From positions 11,189 to 75,188 of the forward strand of contig URQQ01000015.1 in NCBI GenBank assembly GCA_900549995.1: 64,000 nucleotides of DNA, read 5' to 3'. Origin of the DNA: an uncultured Lachnospiraceae bacterium (GTDB lineage Bacteria > Bacillota > Clostridia > Lachnospirales > Lachnospiraceae). The notes under the pieces are model-generated. The model worked only from the letters and a program-made list of their open reading frames with translations. It was not told where the DNA came from and made no database searches. Made by a program: the position numbers and the translations under genes. Shown in pieces: positions 8,716 through 18,396 of this stretch (positions within the stretch are counted from its first letter, which is position 1; the number at the start of each line of letters is the position of its first letter).

Positions 8716-9606
8716 ATGTGTATTACAAAGACACAGACATTTTTCATGAAACCAAAGGTTGATTTCTGCTTTAAGGAATTGATGGAAGACGAGACAGTCC
8801 GGAAAGCATTTATAGCGGCAGTCATCGGAATAAAATTTGATGAAATTCAAGAGGCTTTACTTCTTCCAACACATCTCAGAAAATCAATAAAAGAGGATAA
8901 ACTTGGAATTCTTGATGTACGGGTTTTGTTAAACAGCAACATACAGATTGACATTGAGATTCAGATTGCATCTACTGAATACTGGGCAGAACGTACAATG
9001 TTCTATCTCGGAAAGATGTTTACAGAACAAATCAAAGAAGGCGACGATTACTCAGAACTGAAAAAATGCATTCATATCGGAATATTGGACTTCGAACTTT
9101 TCAACTCGGAAGAATTTTATTCTCGTTTCCACTTATGGGAAGACAGCCGACATCAGATCTATAGTGATAAATGGGAGTTCCATACGCTGGAACTTCCAAA
9201 GCTTGCAAAACATGATTATCCCCAAACGGAGCTATTCAAATGGATGCAGTTTATCAACGCCGAAACAAAGGAGGAATTGGACATGGCATCAGCAGATAAT
9301 CCATATATAAAAAAAGCATGTGAAAATCTGGAACGGATCAGTGCGGATGAGGAAAAAAGATTGGAATATGAAGCACGTGAAAAAGCAATCCGGGATCATA
9401 ATCATTTTATGCGCATGAGCAAACAGGCTGGATGGAACGAAGGGCTTGAGAAGGGCCTCGAAAAGGGCCTCGAGCAAGGCCTTGAAATCCTTATAACAAC
9501 CTGCCGGGACCTTGGACTTACCCCAGAAGACACCATTACCCGCATTACAGAGAAATCATCCTTGTCACCGGAAAAGGCCAGGGAATTCGTCGAGAAATAC
9601 TGGTAA
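8716..9606 (+). CDS. Rpn family recombination-promoting nuclease / PD-(D/E)XK transposase-like protein
   Basis: A 296-residue member of the Rpn (YhgA-like) family, PD-(D/E)XK-fold enzymes reported to cut DNA and raise RecA-independent recombination. The N-terminal MKPKVDFCFKELM, the LGILDVRVLLN strand and the IDIEIQIA strand hold the acidic and EXQ-type active-site residues. The C terminus is the usual variable region: tandem GLEKGLEKGLEQGLE (encoded at 9442-9486 by near-identical 12-base units) and a final helical region. The ATG at 8716 follows AAAGGAGGACAACAT. It has its own promoter and a terminator shared with nrdB, so it is a lone gene. Length is full and no frame disruption is seen. 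Confidence 0.85.
   Translation: MCITKTQTFFMKPKVDFCFKELMEDETVRKAFIAAVIGIKFDEIQEALLLPTHLRKSIKEDKLGILDVRVLLNSNIQIDIEIQIASTEYWAERTMFYLGKMFTEQIKEGDDYSELKKCIHIGILDFELFNSEEFYSRFHLWEDSRHQIYSDKWEFHTLELPKLAKHDYPQTELFKWMQFINAETKEELDMASADNPYIKKACENLERISADEEKRLEYEAREKAIRDHNHFMRMSKQAGWNEGLEKGLEKGLEQGLEILITTCRDLGLTPEDTITRITEKSSLSPEKAREFVEKYW
9442..9486 (+). repeat. 12-bp tandem coding repeat in the Rpn gene
   Basis: Successive codon blocks for Gly-Leu-Glu-Lys/Gln are repeated nearly four times with only silent or single changes. Such arrays commonly change copy number by slippage without breaking the frame. Confidence 0.6.
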
Positions 9607-9643
9607 AACCTTTGTTCCAGATCAGTACCAGGCTTGGTATATG

Positions 9644-9701
9644 AAAAACCTCAGATGTCCCTCTGTAAGTATACTTGCGGAGGGGCTCTGAGGTTTCTTT
9701 T
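9644..9701. terminator. Bidirectional terminator between the Rpn gene and nrdB
   Basis: AAACCTCAGA (9646-9655) pairs with TCTGAGGTTT (9687-9696), extended inside by CCCTC / GAGGG. A-run on the left and T-run on the right serve both converging genes. Confidence 0.8.
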
Positions 9702-9719
9702 GTAAGGCTGATACAGCGT

Positions 9720-10763
9720 TTAGAGGTCATCGACGAGGGCACTGCTTTTGGCATAAGCGGTACTTCGTGCTTCGAAGAAATCGGTTTTAATCATATTTGC
9801 ATTACTGTATTGTGACACCCATTTCATGCTTTCCGGTTCTTCTTCATGTCCATCATAGATCGGCGGAAAACCGAGTGCTGAACATCTTAAATTTCCCAGA
9901 TACATAATATAATCAGAGATCATTTCTTTTGTAAGTCCCTGAATGTCATCTCCTATTACATAGGCGCCCCAGCGGATTTCCTGCTCACATCCTTCCCAGA
10001 TCATGTCACGGTAATCGTCAATCTTAGACTTTGTGAACATTTCCGGCTCTTCTTTCATAAGCTCATGTATGATGCTGCCGAAGAGCCAGAGATGTGTGTT
10101 CTCATCCCGGTTAATATAGCGGATTTCCTGTGCCGACCCCGGCATTTTATGATTTCTTCCAAGGTTATAGAAAAACATGAACCCGCTGTAGAAATAAATA
10201 CCTTCTAAAATATAATTCGCTATCAGGGTGCGTGTGAATGCCTCCATGCTTTTTTCTTCCTGGAATTTATTGTAAAGCCTCCCGATAAAGGTATTCCGTT
10301 CCAGCAGATGTTTATCATCCTTCCACTGATACAATACCTCCATTCTCTTCTGAGGCTCACAGATCGTATCCAGCATATAACTGTAGCTCTGGCTGTGCAC
10401 TGCTTCCTGGAAGGTCTGGATTGAAAGACACAGGTTTACCTCATTTGCCGTAATGTATTCACCGACAGACGGCAGATTCGCAGTCTGGATACTGTCCAGA
10501 AATACCAGAAAGGAAAGTATCTTATCATAAGCTCTTCTCTCCGCTTCCGTCAGCATTGGATAGTCTTTCACGTCAACGCCCAGATTAATTTCCTCCGGTA
10601 CCCAGAAGTTATTCATCGCCTGCCGGTACCATCCGCTCACCCATGAATATTTCATATTATTAAAATCATTCAAGTTTGTTGTATTACCGCCTACCATTTT
10701 CCGAAGCCTTACCTCTGTGTCGCCTTCCGGATTAAAAAGCGGCCGTCTTTTCAATGTTTCCAT
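9720..10763 (-). CDS. nrdB: Class I ribonucleotide reductase small (beta) subunit
   Basis: A 347-residue R2 subunit that holds the di-metal/tyrosyl radical cofactor and passes the radical to NrdA for reduction of ribonucleotides. Ligands are visible in order: the aspartate in FLVFLDSIQ, EAVH with a tyrosine four residues after the histidine (HSQSY, the radical position), the glutamate in ILEGIYF, and ENTH. The frame is open further upstream, but the start chosen is the ATG at 10761-10763, which follows GTAAGGAGGGAAAG; the longer version would overlap nrdA without a ribosome site. It lies 26 bases after nrdA in one operon. An oxygen- or metal-activated class I enzyme in a likely anaerobe is common alongside class III, which is not in this window. 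Confidence 0.93.
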   Translation of the reverse strand: METLKRRPLFNPEGDTEVRLRKMVGGNTTNLNDFNNMKYSWVSGWYRQAMNNFWVPEEINLGVDVKDYPMLTEAERRAYDKILSFLVFLDSIQTANLPSVGEYITANEVNLCLSIQTFQEAVHSQSYSYMLDTICEPQKRMEVLYQWKDDKHLLERNTFIGRLYNKFQEEKSMEAFTRTLIANYILEGIYFYSGFMFFYNLGRNHKMPGSAQEIRYINRDENTHLWLFGSIIHELMKEEPEMFTKSKIDDYRDMIWEGCEQEIRWGAYVIGDDIQGLTKEMISDYIMYLGNLRCSALGFPPIYDGHEEEPESMKWVSQYSNANMIKTDFFEARSTAYAKSSALVDDL

Positions 10764-10789
10764 ACTCTTTCCCTCCTTACTCTCCTCAT

Positions 10790-13321
10790 TTAACTGGAAC
10801 ATACTTCACATTCCTCCACTTCCAGACTTTTTGACCGGATATAATAGATCGTTTTCACGCCGCACTCCCATGCCAGAATATAGAGCTTCAGCACCTGCCG
10901 GAATGTGTAGTCATTCGTAATATATAAATTCATACTCTGTGCCTGATCGATATGTCTCTGCCTGATTCCCCCGGCTCTCACAGACCATTCCTGGTTCATA
11001 TAATGAGCACTTTTATAATACCAGAATGTCTCAGGAGACAGATCCGGCGCTACTCTTGGGACAAGCGCATTTTTCTTTTCCTCCAGAAAATACCGGTCCA
11101 TGACAGGATCAAGCCCTGCCGTGGTTCCTGCGATCATGCTCGTACTGCTCGTCGGTGCCACCGCCATCAGGTATCCATTGCGTATCCCATATTTTTTCAC
11201 ATCTTCTGAGAGCTTCTGCCACCGCTCACTTGTATAGCCCCGTGTCTCGAAGTAAGTTCCGCTCTGCCATCCGCTTCCTTCAAAATACCGGTAACTCCCC
11301 TTTTCCCTTGCCGTCTCCATGCTGGCCCTCACAGCTGCATAATTAATGTTTTCAAATACTTCATCCACAAATTTGAGATGTTCTTCTGATTCCCATCGTA
11401 TTTTCTTTTTCGCCAGCAGATGATGGTACCCGCTTACGCCAAGTCCCACCGGACGGTACGCCTCATTGTTAATCTTCGCATACGGAACCGGGAAAAAGTT
11501 AAGATCAATGACATTATCAAGCGCTCTCACTGCACTGTTCACCGTCTCGCACAGTTCTTCGCTGTTATCCACATCAATTCTTCCAAGCGACAGGCTTGCC
11601 AGATTACAGACAACGAACTCACCGGGTTTCGTCACCGTCACTACAACGGTTTCACCGTCTACCGTTTCTACTCTTTGTTCTACAGACTCGATAGCACTCA
11701 TATTCTGGGCAATTTCCGTACACAGATTGCTGCAGTAGATCATGCCCTTATGGGCGTTGGGATTGGCCTCATTCACCCTGTCCCTGTTAAAGGTAAACGG
11801 TGTTCCGGTTTCCACTGCGCTTTTGATGATCATCCGGATAATCTCCTTGATTGGGACAATCCTTTTATGAATCCGCGCATCATTTACACAATCATTATAT
11901 TTCTCTTCCCATTCCTTCCCATAGCAGTCCTCCAGGGCATATCCTTTCACCTTCAGGATTTCGTGAGGGCACATCAGGTACCAGTCTCCTTCGATATGAT
12001 CCTTCGCCATTTTCCAGAACAAATCCGGATAACATACTGCCGGAAATACATCATGCGCCTTCATTCTGTCATCTCCGTTGTTCGTCCGGATCGCAAGAAA
12101 TTCCGGAAGGTCTTTATGCCACACATCCAGATACACTGCAACGGCTCCCTGCCGGACGCCCAGCTGATCGACTGCAACCGCCGTGTCATTGGCAAGCTTG
12201 ATCCAGCGGATCACACCGCCTGCCGCACCTTTGAATCCACGGATGTCACTTCCTGCTGCTCTCACCTTTCCAAAGTACAGGCCCATTCCTCCGCCGAACT
12301 TGCTGACTCTGGCGAAATTATCAATACTTCTGTAAATTCCGTCCAGACTGTCAGGCACAGTATCGATAAAACACGAGGACAGCTGATGATACGGTTTTCT
12401 GGCATTTGAAAGCGTCGGCGTTGCCATTGTAACTTTCAATGTACTGAGCATATCGTAGAATCTTTTCACCCAAAGTTTTCTGCCAGACTTCTCCTTTAAC
12501 GCGAGATGCATCGCAATGCCAAGGAACATTTCCTGTACCGTCTCAAGCCCCATCCCTTCATGGCTCCTGATTACATACCTCTTTAAAAGAAGCTGAAGTC
12601 CCGAATAATTGAACAGGTGATTCCGTTCTTCCACAATATAGGTCTCAAACTCTTCAATTTCGCTTTTCGAATAACCTTCTAAAATATAGGTTCCATAAAG
12701 GCCTTCTTCCGAAAGCCATGAGATTTTATCATAAAATCCATGAATTCCAAACGTCGATTCATGAATTTTCACATCCCACTGAAACTGAAACATGAGAAAT
12801 CTGGCCGCAATGAATTCCCATTTTGGTGCCTCTGACGCCGTAAGCTCTACCGCCGCTTTAATCAGCATCTCCAGCCGCTCCCGTCCCGACATATCCGCTT
12901 TCATAAATGTACGGTATTTCATCAACAGATGATCCAGTTGATACGCTTCTTCCTGATACTCTTTCTGTATCTCCCTGAAAATCTTATCTATCCCTTCAAA
13001 CTCTTCAAAGAATCCCAAAAGCTCCTGTCTCGACTTCCTCCGTCTCGTCCTCTCCTCCCTGTAAAGAATAAAACTTTTCAGCGCCATGTAATAATTCCGC
13101 TCTGTCAACGTCATTTCTACCTGATCCTGAATCTGCTCTATCTGGAGCATTCCTCCCTGCAGGGCCAGTTTCTGTATCTTCTCCTCCACAGCGTCTGTGA
13201 CAGAGAGAAGTTCTTCTTCCGTATAGGATTCATTCACACTGTCGAACGCCCTGCGGATTACATTTTTGATTTTCGTTTTACTATATTCTTCTTGCTGGCC
13301 ATTTCTTTTTACAATCTCCAT
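10790..13321 (-). CDS. nrdA: Class I ribonucleotide reductase large (alpha) subunit
   Basis: An 843-residue R1 subunit that reduces ribonucleotides to deoxyribonucleotides. It starts with an ATP-cone (EIVKRNGQQEEYSKTKIKNV), the regulatory domain for dATP/ATP. Catalytic features include SSCFIDTVPDS, the FGGGMGLYFG loop, NLCTEI with the active-site cysteine and glutamate, CNLASLSL, and a C-terminal CEVC pair for re-reduction. I chose the ATG at 13319-13321; a second ATG six bases upstream (13327) is possible but is closer than ideal to the GGAAAGG site. The frame extends 46 residues further up with low-complexity sequence that is not protein-like. It is 145 bases downstream of the histidine kinase gene and probably has its own promoter there. 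Confidence 0.93.
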   Translation of the reverse strand: MEIVKRNGQQEEYSKTKIKNVIRRAFDSVNESYTEEELLSVTDAVEEKIQKLALQGGMLQIEQIQDQVEMTLTERNYYMALKSFILYREERTRRRKSRQELLGFFEEFEGIDKIFREIQKEYQEEAYQLDHLLMKYRTFMKADMSGRERLEMLIKAAVELTASEAPKWEFIAARFLMFQFQWDVKIHESTFGIHGFYDKISWLSEEGLYGTYILEGYSKSEIEEFETYIVEERNHLFNYSGLQLLLKRYVIRSHEGMGLETVQEMFLGIAMHLALKEKSGRKLWVKRFYDMLSTLKVTMATPTLSNARKPYHQLSSCFIDTVPDSLDGIYRSIDNFARVSKFGGGMGLYFGKVRAAGSDIRGFKGAAGGVIRWIKLANDTAVAVDQLGVRQGAVAVYLDVWHKDLPEFLAIRTNNGDDRMKAHDVFPAVCYPDLFWKMAKDHIEGDWYLMCPHEILKVKGYALEDCYGKEWEEKYNDCVNDARIHKRIVPIKEIIRMIIKSAVETGTPFTFNRDRVNEANPNAHKGMIYCSNLCTEIAQNMSAIESVEQRVETVDGETVVVTVTKPGEFVVCNLASLSLGRIDVDNSEELCETVNSAVRALDNVIDLNFFPVPYAKINNEAYRPVGLGVSGYHHLLAKKKIRWESEEHLKFVDEVFENINYAAVRASMETAREKGSYRYFEGSGWQSGTYFETRGYTSERWQKLSEDVKKYGIRNGYLMAVAPTSSTSMIAGTTAGLDPVMDRYFLEEKKNALVPRVAPDLSPETFWYYKSAHYMNQEWSVRAGGIRQRHIDQAQSMNLYITNDYTFRQVLKLYILAWECGVKTIYYIRSKSLEVEECEVCSS

Positions 13322-13466
13322 GCGCATTATCCTTTCCAAAATATGCCAATAATAATAACAGTTATTGTTATAATAACATATTCCATACGTTCTTACAACA
13401 AAAGGATTGCCATAATGCGCACAATGTATGTCCCGGGATAACAAACGTCTCAACAGCAATGATAAA

Positions 13467-14495
13467 TTACCGGCGTCTCAGAAATATCGTAAAAACATTT
13501 CCTTTCTGTCCATTGTTTCCAACTTTTACATATCCACCCTGTTCTGTGATAATTTTTCTGGTCAGATATAACCCAAGACCACCCCCCGCCTTCACCAGTG
13601 CCGCGTTTCTGCCTCTGTAAAATCGGTTGAATATTTTATTATAATCCTCTTTTGGAATTACACCTCCGCAATTGGTCACATCAATCCTGACAAACATATC
13701 ATACTCCGACATTTCTACCGTAACTGGTGTATTTTTGGTACCATACTTCACAGCATTATCCAAAAGATTAAAAAGTGCTTCCTCACTCCATCGCCTGTCA
13801 TAAGCTGCACAGATATCCTGGCGCCCTAAAAGCACAATTTCATTTCCATTTTCTGACGCCTTTAAAGCAATCTGGTCAACCGCAGAAAGCACCATATCAA
13901 GGATTGGCTGCACCTTGGGCACAATCTGCATCACATCATCTTCCAGGCGTGCTGTCTTGCTGAATCCTTCCGCGAACCATCCCAGTTTCTCCACCTGGGA
14001 CGATATGACTTCGCCAATCTGTGCCCTTTCTTCTTTTGGCAAATCCTCCTGAATCAGAAAGCCTGCATACATCTGAATATTGGTAAGGGGTGTATTTACC
14101 TGATGCACCAGATCAGAGACAATCTCACTCATTTCCTTTCGTATTTTTTCCTCCGTCTCCCTTGCCCCATTCATCATCTGGTACAATTTTACAATCTGCA
14201 TCTGGAATTTCCCAAGCAGAGATTCCTCCTGCATGGAAAATTTCAGTACCGGTTCACCGTCTATCAGACTCTGTATACAGTCATCCACTTCTCTCATCAC
14301 ATGACTGACTTCCCTTGAGATGAAAATGTATGCTGCAGAAAATACAAGAAAGTTCCATATTCCATACCCTGCAAAAAACCAGACCCTGACTTCTCTTACG
14401 CTGTAAACATAAAACAAAAATACAAGCAGGGATATTCCCCATATCCCTGCTGCAAAAATTACGATTCTCTTTATTCTCTTTCTATTATCCGGCAT
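13467..14495 (-). CDS. Sensor histidine kinase of an ABC-linked two-component system
   Basis: A 342-residue membrane kinase. Two transmembrane helices with almost no outside loop occupy roughly residues 10-60 (IFAAGIWGISLLVFLFYVY and GIWNFLVFSAAYIFI), the intramembrane-sensing layout used by kinases that sense through an ABC transporter. The phospho-accepting histidine is in LVHQVNTPLTN; the ATP domain shows LLDNAVKYG, FNRFYRG and GGGLGLYL. The ATG at 14493-14495 was chosen because it follows GGAGTGACAAAG and overlaps the regulator stop by 11 bases; longer versions lack a ribosome site. It is the last gene of ATPase - permease - regulator - kinase. The signal is probably a peptide antibiotic, by family analogy. 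Confidence 0.88.
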   Translation of the reverse strand: MPDNRKRIKRIVIFAAGIWGISLLVFLFYVYSVREVRVWFFAGYGIWNFLVFSAAYIFISREVSHVMREVDDCIQSLIDGEPVLKFSMQEESLLGKFQMQIVKLYQMMNGARETEEKIRKEMSEIVSDLVHQVNTPLTNIQMYAGFLIQEDLPKEERAQIGEVISSQVEKLGWFAEGFSKTARLEDDVMQIVPKVQPILDMVLSAVDQIALKASENGNEIVLLGRQDICAAYDRRWSEEALFNLLDNAVKYGTKNTPVTVEMSEYDMFVRIDVTNCGGVIPKEDYNKIFNRFYRGRNAALVKAGGGLGLYLTRKIITEQGGYVKVGNNGQKGNVFTIFLRRR

Positions 14496-15168
14496 CTTTG
14501 TCACTCCATTTATATCCGATTCCAAAAACATTGACGATCCACTTTGGATTCTTTCTGTCATCTTCCATCTTTTCCCTGAGTCTTGCAATATTTACGCTTA
14601 ACGTATTCTTATCCACAAAATTTCCATCAATATCCCAGATCCTGTCGAGCAGTATCTCCCATGTCAGAACCTGGTTCCGGTTCTGAATCAGTACTTCCAG
14701 CAGTTTGATTTCTGTCTTGCTGAGGGGAATCTCCTCCCCTGCCTTCTTCAGGATCTTATGTTCAAAATCATACACCAGATCCCCGGCACAGTATTTCACA
14801 TCATGCTCCTGCCCCATTCTTCTAAGCATTGCCTTGAGCCGTCTTATCAGAAGAGGTACAGAAAATGGTTTCGTAATATAGTCATCCGCTCCCGCGTCAT
14901 ACCCCTGGATCATATCTCTTTCCGTATCTCTTGCTGTCAGAAAGATGACCGGGATCTGGTTCTTCTTTCGAAGCTTCAGCAGGTAATCCCTGCTGTCCCC
15001 GTCCGGCAGCGTAACATCCAGCAGTATTGCATCTACACGGTCATCCATCACTTCCTGGATCTCCCCAAGACACCCGGCCGTCACTGTCTCATAGTTTTCT
15101 TTTTTTAATGCATATACGATCCCATTTCTCAGAATATCGTCATCCTCCACCACCAGAATCCGGTACAT
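14485..15168 (-). CDS. OmpR/PhoB family response regulator
   Basis: A 227-residue two-domain regulator. The receiver has acidic residues in VVEDDD, the phospho-accepting aspartate in ILLDVTLPDGD and the lysine in YITKPF. The C-terminal winged helix has the typical LSKTEIKLLEVL and NTLSVNIARLREKM segments. The ATG at 15166-15168 follows AAAAGGAGAAGATC, better placed than the in-frame ATG seven codons upstream. It lies 24 bases after the permease gene and overlaps the kinase gene. Regulators of this kind bind direct repeats about one helical turn apart; such a repeat (gttcttaca twice, 18430-18449) sits just upstream of this operon's promoter, pointing to autoregulation. Confidence 0.9.
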   Translation of the reverse strand: MYRILVVEDDDILRNGIVYALKKENYETVTAGCLGEIQEVMDDRVDAILLDVTLPDGDSRDYLLKLRKKNQIPVIFLTARDTERDMIQGYDAGADDYITKPFSVPLLIRRLKAMLRRMGQEHDVKYCAGDLVYDFEHKILKKAGEEIPLSKTEIKLLEVLIQNRNQVLTWEILLDRIWDIDGNFVDKNTLSVNIARLREKMEDDRKNPKWIVNVFGIGYKWSDKDAG

Positions 15169-15192
15169 GATCTTCTCCTTTTCCGTCAAACG

Positions 15193-17700
15193 CTACTCTG
15201 CTTCCCTGAGCCGCTCAACCACAGCCTTTTTATTCAAAAACTTTGTCAGGATCACGGAAGTCAGAACAGACAGTATCACACCTGCCATAAGAACCATACC
15301 TGCTGCCTGCGCATATACTCCTGGCACAAATCCGGTGGATACCGGCGGATCCGCCACCGCTTTCCCTACGATATATCCAATCGGAATCATCACCAGAAGG
15401 CTGACCAGAACCATTTTCATGCCATCCCTGCAGATATTCCCCGTCATCTGACGGCTGGTCATCCCGATGGACTGCATCGCCGCAAATTCGATCTTCCTTG
15501 ATAATACTCCTGTCACAAGAGTATTGACAATATTCGCCATCCCGATAAATCCAAAAATCAGCCCTACAAAAATCCCAAGCATCGTCTTCTGCGCTTTCTG
15601 TGCCTCCTGGCTAATCCTTGTCATATATTTTGAAGTCACTCTGACCTGGGAATTGAATGTCTCTGCCGCTATCTGGTCAATAGCCTTCTGTTGTTCTTTC
15701 ACATGACCGCCTGATGTATTGATCCGGACACTTGAGAGCATCTTATCTGCACTGTTTCCATAAATCTCTCGGAATGTCCTGTTATTTATCACAAGCTGTG
15801 TGACTGAAGCCGCCAGTTCTCCCGCATAGTTATCCGTCATTCCTCCTACAACAGCCAGTACGGTAAATGTTCTCGTTACATACTCCTGTGCCTGATCGTT
15901 ATAAAACGAAATCTCAATTTCTTCTCCCGCCTTCAGTATATCATACTGGTAATCTGAAGGCTGCCCCCAGCCGTCAGAAGGCTGATAGATCAGGTAATTA
16001 CCCTCTGCAAATTTCCGGGAATCAAGTTCCCCGTCAAAAATATTCAGCTGCTTTGCTTCCATCGGAAGGGCCTCTGCTTCCATTCCCATAATCCCAATCT
16101 CATAGTTCCCATCAGGAAGAACACCATAAATCTCACTGCCGCTCTCCTGATACTCTTTCTCAATAACTTCTTTAAGCTTTCCTTCAAATTTTACCTTGCC
16201 CATAGATTCATCGTAGAGTCCCATATCTGATATTTCCTTAAAATCCCGTGGCTTATAATATGCGTAGCATTCTTCCACAAAATCTAATGATTCCAACTGA
16301 TCAGAAAGCTGACTCTCCAGAGGTTGATACGGTTCCTCCATCACCTGGTCTGCATGATACTGGTACACCCTGAAATCTGCCTCGTTCATCCGGTTCACCA
16401 TATATTCCGTATCATATCCGATCATCGTTGTATACAGCACACAGAATAAAATTCCGCTCAATGCAAAAGATACCACTGCAAATACGGTCTTTTTCCTGCC
16501 TCCTGTGCGGAAACGTGCTGCTTCCACCGGTGAAACCCTCGATGCAAGGCGCAACGCTTTTCTGCTGCTGATCCATACGGTCGCCGCAGAGAATACCACC
16601 GCCGCAGGAATTGCCATAATCAGGCTGATCCTCGTCTCATAGAACTGTGAAAATGTATAATCAAGCATTCTGCATAACCGTATTACATAGATATTGATCA
16701 GTGTTCCTGCCAGTACTCCCACAGCTGTCCCTGCGGCACCAAGCCTTTGTATCTGGTATCCCAGCATGACCCGGATCTGCTTTCCGGTCATACCGATCGT
16801 CTTCATATTTCCCATAAACCGGATATCATTTACAATAGAGATATAAAATATATTATAAATGAGAAAATATCCGCAGGCGATGATCAGTAATAGAATTGCT
16901 GCCGCCCCATAATATATGGTGATGGAAAAATGATCTGACATAATCCAAAAAGCACCTGTGCCTCCCACTTTGTCATTCAGTTCCTCTAACATTTCGCTAA
17001 GCTCACTGTCTGATGTGGAAGATGTGACCGCAGACAGTTTTGTGAAAATCTTACTGTTACTGTCTCCCAGCTCCGGATTATAGACATCCGGGAAATCTTC
17101 GGCAGTATAAACCTCTTCATAATTTTCAATCGCACTGAGCGGATTTTTATAAAACCCTGCAATTGTGACTTCCACCGGCTCCACCGCCTGCTGCCCATTC
17201 CTGATGACAGCCAGATTCAGCGTCATCTTCTGGCCCGGAGTCATCTTTCGCCCAATCTTTTTGGCCAGAGTATCGGACATAAGAATCTCTCTGCTGTTCT
17301 TTGGATACTGCCCGGCAATCAGATCCACGTAGTTGTGCCCATAATAAGTGTCACTGACTCCCAGAAGTTTCAGCGTAAGCCCTGCAAACTCCTGGTTATG
17401 GGGTGTTCCCTCAGAACATGGCCTTGCAATATCTGCCCATTCCACTTCATCCTGTGCCCGGACTTTCGAAAGAACATCCAGGCCGCCCGAGATACCTGCG
17501 CCGTTCGTCCCCGGCCCCGGATTCATAGTGGACTCCGTCTTAATGGCTCTGACCGTACTGATTCCGGCACCGCACACGATCGTAATCAGAATCGCTGTCA
17601 GCCCAATCGCAAAACACGCCATCATATTCCGAAGCCTGTGAGCTTTCATCGTCTCCTGTGCAATTTCTTTTACAATCTCTTTGTTGGAGTTCTCAAACAT
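15193..17700 (-). CDS. ABC transporter permease, duplicated FtsX domain
   Basis: An 835-residue permease with about eight transmembrane segments: one near residues 25-45, three near 280-390, one near 415-440, and three near 715-815. Two large extracytoplasmic regions separate them, each followed by an FtsX-type three-helix block. This is the LolE/MacB-like plan rather than the ten-helix BceB plan. Its start codon overlaps the ATPase stop (TAATG), showing translational coupling. With the ATPase it forms an exporter or mechanotransmission complex; with the kinase and regulator downstream it is likely a peptide-antibiotic or envelope-stress module. The substrate is unknown. Confidence 0.85.
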   Translation of the reverse strand: MFENSNKEIVKEIAQETMKAHRLRNMMACFAIGLTAILITIVCGAGISTVRAIKTESTMNPGPGTNGAGISGGLDVLSKVRAQDEVEWADIARPCSEGTPHNQEFAGLTLKLLGVSDTYYGHNYVDLIAGQYPKNSREILMSDTLAKKIGRKMTPGQKMTLNLAVIRNGQQAVEPVEVTIAGFYKNPLSAIENYEEVYTAEDFPDVYNPELGDSNSKIFTKLSAVTSSTSDSELSEMLEELNDKVGGTGAFWIMSDHFSITIYYGAAAILLLIIACGYFLIYNIFYISIVNDIRFMGNMKTIGMTGKQIRVMLGYQIQRLGAAGTAVGVLAGTLINIYVIRLCRMLDYTFSQFYETRISLIMAIPAAVVFSAATVWISSRKALRLASRVSPVEAARFRTGGRKKTVFAVVSFALSGILFCVLYTTMIGYDTEYMVNRMNEADFRVYQYHADQVMEEPYQPLESQLSDQLESLDFVEECYAYYKPRDFKEISDMGLYDESMGKVKFEGKLKEVIEKEYQESGSEIYGVLPDGNYEIGIMGMEAEALPMEAKQLNIFDGELDSRKFAEGNYLIYQPSDGWGQPSDYQYDILKAGEEIEISFYNDQAQEYVTRTFTVLAVVGGMTDNYAGELAASVTQLVINNRTFREIYGNSADKMLSSVRINTSGGHVKEQQKAIDQIAAETFNSQVRVTSKYMTRISQEAQKAQKTMLGIFVGLIFGFIGMANIVNTLVTGVLSRKIEFAAMQSIGMTSRQMTGNICRDGMKMVLVSLLVMIPIGYIVGKAVADPPVSTGFVPGVYAQAAGMVLMAGVILSVLTSVILTKFLNKKAVVERLREAE

Positions 17701-18374
17701 TATTCTTCACCTCCAACAATTTTACCATCTTCAATGTGGATTGTCCGGTCAGCAAGCTGGGCAATCTCTTCATTATGGGTAATCATAATCACCGTCTGAT
17801 GAAATTCGCGGCTCGTCATTTTCAGAAGTCCCATGACCTCCTGACTCGTCTTACTGTCCAGATTCCCTGTCGGCTCATCCGCAAGGATGATCGCAGGTTT
17901 CGCCGCAAGTGCCCGCGCAATTGCCACCCTCTGCTGCTGTCCCCCCGACAATTGATTGGGATATGCCTTCATTTTATGATCGATTCCAAGCATTGACGTG
18001 ATCCGGTGAATGTATTTCTCATCTACTTTATTCCCGTCAAGTTTTACCGGAAGAACAATATTTTTGTATACATTCAATACAGTCACCAGGTTATAATTCT
18101 GAAAGATAAATCCAATCTTCCTTCTTCGAAATATCGTCAGCTCATCCGGCTTCATTTTGGAAATATCCTGACCATCGATGATCACTTCCCCGGCATCCGG
18201 GTAATCAAGCCCTCCCACAAGATTCAGAATTGTTGTCTTTCCTGAACCGCTTGTTCCAACCACCGCGACAAACTCCCCCTTTTCTACCGAAAAGCTGCTG
18301 TGGTCAACTGCTTTCACCAGATTTTCATCTTTCCCATAATATTTCACAAGCCCTTTTGCTTCTAATATTTTCAT
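17700..18374 (-). CDS. ABC transporter ATP-binding protein (MacB/LolD type)
   Basis: A 224-residue ATPase with Walker [11 protein letters not shown]-loop FIFQNYNLV, signature LSGGQQQR, Walker [12 protein letters not shown] and the switch histidine in MITHNEE. The sequence is closest in style to the LolD/MacB/BceA group that powers FtsX-type permeases, and the next gene encodes such a permease. The ATG at 18372-18374 follows AGGAGAGAGAAG; an ATG eight codons upstream lacks a ribosome site. It is the first gene of a four-gene operon and is preceded by a promoter with a perfect direct repeat. Confidence 0.93.
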   Translation of the reverse strand: MKILEAKGLVKYYGKDENLVKAVDHSSFSVEKGEFVAVVGTSGSGKTTILNLVGGLDYPDAGEVIIDGQDISKMKPDELTIFRRRKIGFIFQNYNLVTVLNVYKNIVLPVKLDGNKVDEKYIHRITSMLGIDHKMKAYPNQLSGGQQQRVAIARALAAKPAIILADEPTGNLDSKTSQEVMGLLKMTSREFHQTVIMITHNEEIAQLADRTIHIEDGKIVGGEE

Positions 18375-18396
18375 CTTCTCTCTCCTCGTTCTATTC

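Noticed and set aside
10764..10802. Longer nrdB start overlapping nrdA
   Set aside because: No ribosome site; the ATG at 10763 has a strong one.
13416..13433. Possible NrdR box (acaatgtatgt) upstream of nrdA
   Set aside because: Only partial agreement with the consensus and no properly spaced partner box was found.
13328..13459. 46-residue N-terminal extension of nrdA
   Set aside because: Low-complexity translated promoter DNA, without ribosome site.
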